Assembly (NCBI GenBank): GCA_007571355.1
Contig: RKRO01000382.1
Span: forward strand, 1-20,075
Origin: Candidatus Poribacteria bacterium
Lineage (GTDB): Bacteria; Poribacteria; WGA-4E; WGA-3G
Length of the DNA: 20,075 nucleotides
Direction: 5' to 3'
Both the position numbers and the translations under genes were made by a program. Every line of letters begins with the position of its first letter. Within the stretch, counting starts at the first letter, position 1. This document shows positions 14,898-20,075 of this stretch, piece after piece. The notes beneath the pieces are model-generated. The model saw nothing but the letters and a program-made list of their open reading frames with translations, ran no database searches and was not told where the DNA came from.

Positions 14898-16113
14898 GTT
14901 GCTGATAAATATAAATAAACTGTTCTACAGTCTTTGACCACGTGAGTTCGTGTTGAATGCGTTGTTGTCCTGCTCTACCCAACTGTTCGCGTTCTTCAGG
15001 TTTTTTTAGGAGTGAGATGATCGATGCAGCGAGAGCATCAGGATTCTTTTGTTCCACCAAAAGCCCAGTTTTGCCGTTCTGTACGATAGTGGGTATGCCA
15101 GAAATCTCTGAGGAAATAACGGGTTTTCCACATGCCATCGCCTCTAAAATAACGATCGGACATCCATCCATGTTCCCCTTAGGGTCTACTACGGCTGGCA
15201 ATACAAACAGGTCGCATAAGTAGAAGTATATTGGAATTTCTAACCGATTGATGGTTCCGGGAAACCTAATGATATCTGAGACACCTTGCTCCACTGCAAG
15301 TGCCTTTAGCCTTGCTAAGTCACTTCCATCACCGCCGATGATAACTGTTGTCTGCGGGCACTTCTCTCGCACAGAGGACAACGCTCGAATGAGCGTGTCA
15401 AATCCTTTTTTTAACACAATGCGCCCTAAAGCAAAAACAATGCGCTGTCCATCTGGAATTGAAAGTTTATTTTGTAGTTCTGCTAACTGTTTGGGGGTAG
15501 GTGGTGGGAATGCTTCTGGATCCACGCCGTTGGGTATTAGACACCGTTTCTCTTCAGGAACGCCTAACGCCGCGAGTTCAGGCAGAAATGCGGGGGTCAC
15601 GCTCGTCACCATTGCAGTGTGTTTAAGTGTCCACTTTGCTATTGCTTTGAAAACAGGGTTTAATTTTGAGACGAAGATATCAGACCCGTGCAATGTAATA
15701 ACGACTGGGATTTTGCACAATTTGGAGACAATAGTCCCGATAAACCCGTTCGGTAGAAGCCAGTGTGCGTGAATCACATCAAAGGAGTGCTTGCGGTGTA
15801 AACGGAGCAGATGAAAAATGGCGGATAGGAACATAAAAGGTGCAAGCAAGTAGACGTATCTTTTCAATTCGCAATCGTTGACGAGTGTGTTGGAGTATCC
15901 GAGCATCTGCAACCGCCGTGGAAAGAAATAGCGGTATGTCTTTAGGTTGACCTTATGATCCGCTGTGGTGCGGGCGAACTTGTCGGTATCCGGTGTTAGG
16001 ACAGTAACGTAAATCCCGTGTTTCTGAAGCGTCTCGGCAATGGATTCGATAAAAGGGGCAGTGGTATCTGAAGGGAACCGAGGATAGCCATGGGTAATGA
16101 GGCAAACATTCAT
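14878..16113 (-). CDS. GT4-family (GT-B fold) glycosyltransferase
   Basis: This 411-residue retaining glycosyltransferase has the two-domain GT-B fold: the N-terminal domain includes THGYPR, DVIHAHWLLPNGF (112-124) and ITLHGSDIF (139-147). The C-terminal domain has LIPNGVDPEAF, FALGRIVLKKGFDTLI (227-242; Arg231 and Lys235/236 bind the donor phosphates) and the acceptor loop ending ILEAMACGKPVISSE. It acts at the cytoplasmic membrane face and adds a sugar to a lipid-linked or free acceptor. The classical E-x7-E motif reads Asp316-x7-Glu324, a conservative change of the first acid. The ATG immediately follows the stop codon of the GT39-like gene and has AGGAGG eight bases upstream. An N-terminal hydrophobic patch (YLLAPFMFLSAIFHLL, 88-103) may help membrane attachment. 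Confidence 0.93.
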   Translation of the reverse strand: MNVCLITHGYPRFPSDTTAPFIESIAETLQKHGIYVTVLTPDTDKFARTTADHKVNLKTYRYFFPRRLQMLGYSNTLVNDCELKRYVYLLAPFMFLSAIFHLLRLHRKHSFDVIHAHWLLPNGFIGTIVSKLCKIPVVITLHGSDIFVSKLNPVFKAIAKWTLKHTAMVTSVTPAFLPELAALGVPEEKRCLIPNGVDPEAFPPPTPKQLAELQNKLSIPDGQRIVFALGRIVLKKGFDTLIRALSSVREKCPQTTVIIGGDGSDLARLKALAVEQGVSDIIRFPGTINRLEIPIYFYLCDLFVLPAVVDPKGNMDGCPIVILEAMACGKPVISSEISGIPTIVQNGKTGLLVEQKNPDALAASIISLLKKPEEREQLGRAGQQRIQHELTWSKTVEQFIYIYQQHANRNT

Positions 16114-17835
16114 CTAATTTTCCTCCTGCTGCACACGATAAATCCAGACACACTCAATACCGTTGATAGTTATGACTGCCTCCAATTCACCATTTCGTGT
16201 TCCGGTTTGTGGTATCCAGCCGATTTGCGAATCTCGAATATAAACAACCTGATAGTCAATAAGCGGTGGGGGCGGCGGATTTTTAACAAATTTTAGAGGA
16301 AACTGGTAAGTAGTACCTAAAAAATAATGCTGAAAGAATCCGGTACCTAATGCAGAAACCTGCACTTTTAGCTGCCGAGCATTGGGTTTCTGGTTAAGAT
16401 ATTTTGCCGCGATATCCAACCCGGATCCGTCTCCACCAACAGTGAAAACCTTTGTAATATCAGTAACTTTCCAGCAAAGATTATAGTAGGTACCGTAATA
16501 GGGGTGCAGAGCAAAAACCGGAATAACTGTTAAAAGGAGTACAAGTGTGACACAGACAACATGTACGATTTTTCGGTGGTGCTGCTTTTTGATATGTGAA
16601 CCTATCCATCCCACCGTATAAAACGTTCCAATCCCTGCTAACAAGTCCAGCATGGGGAACACAGGTAACAGATATCGAGAGAACTTTTTGGAGGTAACAG
16701 ATAAAAATGCCATAAAGAGTATGATAACTACCCCAATAGCAACGGCAATTTTGAAGTGTTCAGAGAAGTTCGGGTGTTTTTTATACTTCCACAAAAAGAG
16801 AATCGCGCCGAGAGCAATCGGGAGGACAAACGGCGTGCCTTTTAGTGAAAGCGCAACGGGGTAGAAGAGCCATCCCGGATCAGCAACAATCTTCCCTAAA
16901 AAGAAGTGTTCAAGGTTATGTGCGGTTGTGACTGCCCAACCTACCCTGTCCAAGACAATCCAAATAGTTTTGACAGTATAGCCAGCACATACACTAAGGA
17001 TGAGCGTGGTACTGACTATATAGCGGAAACTGTTTTTACTTCCGTGCACAGCACGGTGTGAAAGGAGAGTAGTGCCCAATAGACATGCAGTAAGGAGTAA
17101 ACTGAGAGGATTCCAAAAGATTGGCCAAAAGGAAAATACAGTGAGCAAACTCCAACTCAGAAAGAAAACCGCTGTAACAAACGTATAGTAAAGGAATTCA
17201 CGCCACGGTGTGTTGTGGTCACGGAGTATCCATAGGCAGATAGGCACCCATGGTAGAAGTATCAGGGAATAACTTTTGGAAAGACATGCGAATCCAAAGG
17301 CAACACCTGAAAAAATGAGATAGCAAGATCTTCGCCAACTTTGTTTTTCTGTAGAATTGACACAATACAGTAGCAACAGTAGGACAGTCATTAGAATGAA
17401 GGTAGTTGCTAAGGCATCGGTGTGGACCCGTCGAGTATGTGCCAATAGTAAAGGATTGACGACTAAAAACACACCTGATGCTGCTGATATCCAGGTTCCA
17501 AACAAGCGATAAAGCAGAAAAACAGCGGTCCCGAGACCTACTAGTACTACAATTCCAATGAACAACCTCGCTAACGCCAGATTCTTTAGAGGAGTCCAAC
17601 GAGTATTTAAAAAAAACTGCCGGATTCCACTGAGCCACATAGTTGTGACACCCGGATGGTAGGCGATCAGCGTATTTTCAAATTGCCCGTTTTGCACAGT
17701 TCTTATAAACTCCTCGCTTCGCCATAACCATAAGTCTTCATCGCTAGACCAATGTGCGTCTAAAGACAAAAGCCTTGGTATACCAACGATGATCAAAAAA
17801 CAACATAAAAAGAAAAATAGCGTGCGCGTTTTCAT
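16114..17835 (-). CDS. GT39/ArnT-like membrane glycosyltransferase (PMT_2 family)
   Basis: This protein of about 573 residues has around ten or more membrane helices of the dolichyl-phosphate-mannose transferase/ArnT type. GT-C enzymes like this take a sugar from a polyprenyl-phosphate donor and attach it outside the membrane. The first helix (5-24) is followed by the catalytic acidic pair SSDEDLW (Asp32-Glu33) and HPGVTTMW, both typical. ARLFIGIVVLV and NPLLLAHTRRVHTDAL follow. The C-terminal soluble part, after a PPPPP run, ends GIECVWIYRV, an ending I associate with this family in uncultured phyla. The frame opens at a GTG at 17898; I prefer the ATG at 17835 because it leads directly into the first helix, though neither has a good ribosome site. 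It heads operon B; the GT2 gene could supply its lipid donor. Confidence 0.87.
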   Translation of the reverse strand: MKTRTLFFFLCCFLIIVGIPRLLSLDAHWSSDEDLWLWRSEEFIRTVQNGQFENTLIAYHPGVTTMWLSGIRQFFLNTRWTPLKNLALARLFIGIVVLVGLGTAVFLLYRLFGTWISAASGVFLVVNPLLLAHTRRVHTDALATTFILMTVLLLLLYCVNSTEKQSWRRSCYLIFSGVAFGFACLSKSYSLILLPWVPICLWILRDHNTPWREFLYYTFVTAVFFLSWSLLTVFSFWPIFWNPLSLLLTACLLGTTLLSHRAVHGSKNSFRYIVSTTLILSVCAGYTVKTIWIVLDRVGWAVTTAHNLEHFFLGKIVADPGWLFYPVALSLKGTPFVLPIALGAILFLWKYKKHPNFSEHFKIAVAIGVVIILFMAFLSVTSKKFSRYLLPVFPMLDLLAGIGTFYTVGWIGSHIKKQHHRKIVHVVCVTLVLLLTVIPVFALHPYYGTYYNLCWKVTDITKVFTVGGDGSGLDIAAKYLNQKPNARQLKVQVSALGTGFFQHYFLGTTYQFPLKFVKNPPPPPLIDYQVVYIRDSQIGWIPQTGTRNGELEAVITINGIECVWIYRVQQEEN

Positions 17836-18096
17836 TGTGTTATGTTTGAAAAGATAGGTATCAGATTGATTTTTTTTCGCGTAGAGAGGTAGTTGCACCC
17901 GTTTTGCCGGAATAAAAAAGTTAACAACTCTCTATTTCACCCTTTGTTTTGCGGTTATGTATGTATTTGGGCTGGTTCGCTTGCAGTGATAAAATTAGGT
18001 CAATGAATTCGACGAACGATCCAAGGTTTAACACGACTCTAATGCAACAGAGAGTGTGTTTACTATAAAGCCGTTACGGACGAGTGGTATAAGTAA

Positions 18097-18130
18097 ACAA
18101 AGCAGCATCGTACTGACAACGCTGCTTTGT
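18097..18130 (-). terminator. Candidate terminator of the small exported protein gene
   Basis: A perfect 10-bp stem (ACAAAGCAGC / GCTGCTTTGT) with a 14-base loop. On the minus strand it is followed by TTACTTAT, a modest T-rich tail. It lies about 70 bases after the stop at 18199. Confidence 0.5.
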
Positions 18131-18172
18131 AGTTGAATCACTTAACAAAACCATTGTGTAGTTTGGAAGTTG

Positions 18173-18188
18173 AACCGGACAACCGGTT
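18173..18188. repeat. Small hairpin after the 18199-18495 gene
   Basis: A 6-bp stem AACCGG / CCGGTT with a 4-base loop, ten bases past the stop codon. It has no T-tract on the minus strand. It may stabilise the mRNA end or be incidental. Confidence 0.35.
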
Positions 18189-18198
18189 TTCACTCCGA

Positions 18199-18495
18199 TT
18201 ACCAGCACGTTGGTTGATTAAGATGTGTATCGTGATAAGTAGTCACAGTCTCGTATTGAGTTTCGTGCGGGTGCCTTCCGAACCATCTATGCCAAAAACC
18301 TTCCTCTTTATCAACGGCACTCGCTACAAGGCGAGAACTACAAATACTACCATCCTGAGCGATCGTTCTTCTGTAGGTCTTGTAGAGGGTAATTTTCGTA
18401 GGCCCAGCATCTACTGTCTGTGTCGGCACAACTAATATTGTAACCATGCTAAACAGAGCAGCCAGTAAAAATACACCCAAACATCTTTTCAACAT
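18199..18495 (-). CDS. Small exported protein of unknown function
   Basis: This 98-residue protein has a clear signal peptide: MLKR, a hydrophobic core of about 18 residues, then PTQTVDA with likely cleavage after Ala30. The mature part is about 68 residues, basic and rich in Thr, Tyr and His (HRWFGRHPHETQYETVTTYHD). It has only two cysteines, Cys52 and Cys97 near the C-terminus, which could form one disulfide after export. No lipobox is present. The ATG has AGGAGA seven bases upstream. It stands alone between a spacer upstream and a hairpin downstream, so it is probably transcribed by itself. I recognise no family. Confidence 0.78.
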   Translation of the reverse strand: MLKRCLGVFLLAALFSMVTILVVPTQTVDAGPTKITLYKTYRRTIAQDGSICSSRLVASAVDKEEGFWHRWFGRHPHETQYETVTTYHDTHLNQPTCW

Positions 18496-18589
18496 TTCAG
18501 TTTCTCCTGTTTGTGATTGATAGAATTTTGAAGGTAAAAGTAGAAAATCCGGACTTCAATTTGGCTGTTGGTTTTATCTTCACCTTCGT

Positions 18590-18628
18590 AAAAAAAACTC
18601 ATGCGCAAAATAAACATGTTTTGCACAT
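18590..18628 (-). terminator. Candidate terminator of the lipoprotein unit
   Basis: On the minus strand an imperfect 12-bp stem (ATGTGCAAAACA, 18628-18617, with TATTTTGCGCAT, 18612-18601; 10 of 12 paired) is followed, after GAG, by eight T's (complement of 18590-18597). It lies about 130 bases past the lipoprotein stop and about 95 bases before the small exported gene begins. Confidence 0.55.
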
Positions 18629-18758
18629 GATATATTGCAGTTCTTAACTGCAAGTACTTGGAGTTCTTCATTAGAATTTTATCTTGAGAAATTAACCCGG
18701 CTATCCCCGTATTTATCAGCGGATAAACGGATAAAAAATACATTGAAATAGATCAAGT

Positions 18759-19586
18759 CTAATGAATAATTATGGGGTTTACTATAAATTCTCCTTCAAG
18801 CCATTTGTGAAATATTTCGGTATGGGTAAAATCTTGAAGGATTTGTCCCATTAAAACGGGGTCCGTAAGCAGAAGCCAGATGAATGCAGCATCTGAATTG
18901 CCATTCCTCTGGTGATCCTGAAGGGCCTGGTCTATTTTATAGATTTTCGCGAACTCAATGTCTAGGCTCAATTGCTGAAACTCCACGTCAAACGCCTCAA
19001 AACCCTCTTCATCCTCTGGGAAAAGTTCCGCAATCCATTGCCAAGTTGGGCTGTCTCGTAGGGTAGGGAGAAATATTTCATCTATTGCTGCCGGCGGACT
19101 TGTTCCATGATAGACTAAAATTCGTGTACTTTGATAGGCACGGTGGAGATGGTGTACAGCACGAATGTCCCGCTGCGTAGCCTTACCAAAGTGTTTTGTC
19201 AGCACACGCGTGTACATCTTAGTTCTCACTGTGTTGGGATGACTATTCTTAAAAAAGGTATTAAGGCTCTGATGCGGCACGTTAGGATAGGCAGTGCTGA
19301 GAAATTTCAGATAAGGGTCACTCCCACTTATTTCATGAAGAGTCTTAAAACCTTCATCTAAAATCGGGGGCGGGAACAGATCTTGTAATTCCTGAAACTT
19401 AGCTGCGAGTTCCTCTTCATATATTCCTATGACAACGGGTGAATCCGTTGTCTGTTCATCAGAAACGTCAGGTGTTATCACTTCGTCCGTTTCATTAGAA
19501 CATCCCGAAACAAGAACTATGGTAAAGAAAAATAAGATAATGTAACATTGATAGAGGCGCTGTAATAAAGCAAATTGACTTTCCAT
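18759..19586 (-). CDS. Putative lipoprotein of unknown function
   Basis: This 275-residue protein has a short basic/polar N-terminus, a hydrophobic stretch (about 14-26) and a lipobox LVSGC with Cys29 as the lipidation site, followed by an acidic, disordered-looking linker (NETDEVITPDVSDEQTTDSP). The rest is soluble and helical, with EELAAKFQELQDLFPPP, DPYLKFLSTAYP and a His/Arg-rich central part (AVHHLHRAYQSTRILVYHG). No enzymatic motif is seen. The ATG has GAGGA about eight bases upstream and begins one base after the stop of the preceding gene, so the two are co-transcribed and probably co-translated. It is expected to be anchored to a membrane facing the periplasm. Confidence 0.82.
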   Translation of the reverse strand: MESQFALLQRLYQCYIILFFFTIVLVSGCSNETDEVITPDVSDEQTTDSPVVIGIYEEELAAKFQELQDLFPPPILDEGFKTLHEISGSDPYLKFLSTAYPNVPHQSLNTFFKNSHPNTVRTKMYTRVLTKHFGKATQRDIRAVHHLHRAYQSTRILVYHGTSPPAAIDEIFLPTLRDSPTWQWIAELFPEDEEGFEAFDVEFQQLSLDIEFAKIYKIDQALQDHQRNGNSDAAFIWLLLTDPVLMGQILQDFTHTEIFHKWLEGEFIVNPIIIH

Positions 19587-19587
19587 A

Positions 19588-20075
19588 TTAGTTGTCCTCT
19601 TTCACATTTTCATTGAGCAGCTGGTTAACTTCTTCAATATATGCTGGATTAACTTGGCTCCTCCTTTCCCTGAACACACGCTTAACTTCTGCAGCGCGTT
19701 CAGGATTAACCTTACTCAACTGTCGTATCCCTTCTACAAGCCCATGTTGTTCAACAAAAGGGGTAACATCATGAAATGGATCTGTGGTCTCAGGAGATGC
19801 CTGATACCGATGAACAAAGGGGTGCCCTGATGCTTTCGCATCCTGGAGCATTTCAAGAGTTACCTTAGTTTCTTGATGCGGCCAGAGCGCATAGAGTGCT
19901 TGGGCTTGTTCAATCTGTTCATCAAGTGTCATTGGTATCTCTGCTCGCATCTTTTCTTCAAATTCAACAAGGATATAAACCTCAGTAATATCCCCAAACT
20001 GTTTGGTAAGTTTGGCTTGATAATCTTCAATATATAACGCTAGGTTTGTTGTATTGTACCCGTCTTGAGGCGGAT
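19588..20075 (-). CDS. Uncharacterised protein, C-terminal part (5' end beyond right edge)
   Basis: The minus-strand frame ending at 19588 is open all the way to the window edge, so an internal ATG at 19950 is probably not its true start. The visible 161 residues begin PPQDGYNTTNLALYIEDYQA and continue through an uninterrupted mixed segment (LTKQFGDITEVYILVEFEEK). The C-terminal half is helical and charged: PMTLDEQIEQAQALYALWPHQE, then KVNPERAAEVKRVFRERRSQVNPAYIEEVNQLL. Proline-spaced helices are visible, but there is no membrane segment and no recognised domain. It is followed after one base by the lipoprotein gene, suggesting a shared envelope-related task. The real start and any signal peptide lie outside the window. 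Confidence 0.75.
   Translation of the reverse strand, partial: PPQDGYNTTNLALYIEDYQAKLTKQFGDITEVYILVEFEEKMRAEIPMTLDEQIEQAQALYALWPHQETKVTLEMLQDAKASGHPFVHRYQASPETTDPFHDVTPFVEQHGLVEGIRQLSKVNPERAAEVKRVFRERRSQVNPAYIEEVNQLLNENVKEDN

Larger units (their letters stand above)
17836..18198. other. Spacer upstream of operon B
   Basis: About 360 bases without a gene. It must carry the operon B promoter, but I see no convincing -35/-10 pair; a TTGACC near 18000 (minus) has no -10 at the right distance. It also holds the hairpins at 18097-18130 and 18173-18188. Confidence 0.5.

Noticed and set aside
18707..18730. Imperfect hairpin CCGT..TTATC / GATAAACGG as a terminator
   Set aside because: On the minus strand the T-run precedes rather than follows the stem, and no plus-strand gene ends here.
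18489..18743. Minus-strand frame of 84 residues before the small exported gene
   Set aside because: It runs through the candidate terminator at 18590-18628 and the ribosome site of the next gene; AT-rich composition, no start signal.
1..20075. tRNA, rRNA or CRISPR array
   Set aside because: No tRNA-like T-arm with matching cloverleaf, no rRNA-like stretch and no regularly spaced repeats were found on reading both strands.

Overview
The window looks like chromosomal DNA from an uncultured bacterium of moderate GC. The gene content fits the Poribacteria/Latescibacteria-type marine or sponge-associated lineages: a large secretome-like family protein, a GT39/GT4/GT2 membrane glycosylation cluster, compact operons, GC-rich intergenic palindromes and frequent TTG/GTG starts. 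That assignment is an inference from style, not proven by any marker here. Nearly all genes lie on the minus strand. The only convincing plus-strand gene is at 1848-3743.

Left edge (1-1704, minus): two adjacent uncharacterised genes one base apart. The downstream one runs off the window. An extended -10 promoter lies just upstream of the pair. Facing it across a short divergent spacer is the promoter of a 631-residue plus-strand protein of unknown function that resembles an alpha/alpha-barrel carbohydrate-active protein. This gene converges on the next operon, with a GC-rich hairpin between them.

Operon A (11404 down to 3854, minus): pcrA/uvrD-type helicase, gatC, gatA, a small four-helix membrane protein, a CtpA/Prc-type S41 protease and a CoA-acylating methylmalonate-semialdehyde dehydrogenase. 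Gaps are 1-35 bases, so the six genes probably share one transcript mixing DNA repair, tRNA-dependent amide synthesis (no gatB here), envelope proteolysis and propionyl-CoA-forming catabolism.

Spacer (11405-12155): about 750 bases without a believable gene. It holds a candidate pcrA promoter, a perfect C/G palindrome, a 256-base MITE-like element with 17-base imperfect terminal inverted repeats and nested internal hairpins, and a strong minus-strand terminator.

Operon B (17835 down to 12156, minus): GT39/ArnT-like membrane glycosyltransferase, GT4 glycosyltransferase, GtrB/DPM1-like GT2 polyprenyl-phosphate glycosyltransferase, a flippase-like (LPG-synthase TM/UPF0104) membrane protein and an FkbM-family methyltransferase. 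All junctions abut or overlap, which suggests one pathway for building, presenting and methyl-capping an extracytoplasmic glycan.

Right edge (18199-20075, minus): a small exported two-cysteine protein, then a lipoprotein gene one base downstream of a gene that enters from beyond the right edge. Candidate terminators follow both units. No tRNA, rRNA, CRISPR array or complete insertion sequence was seen.
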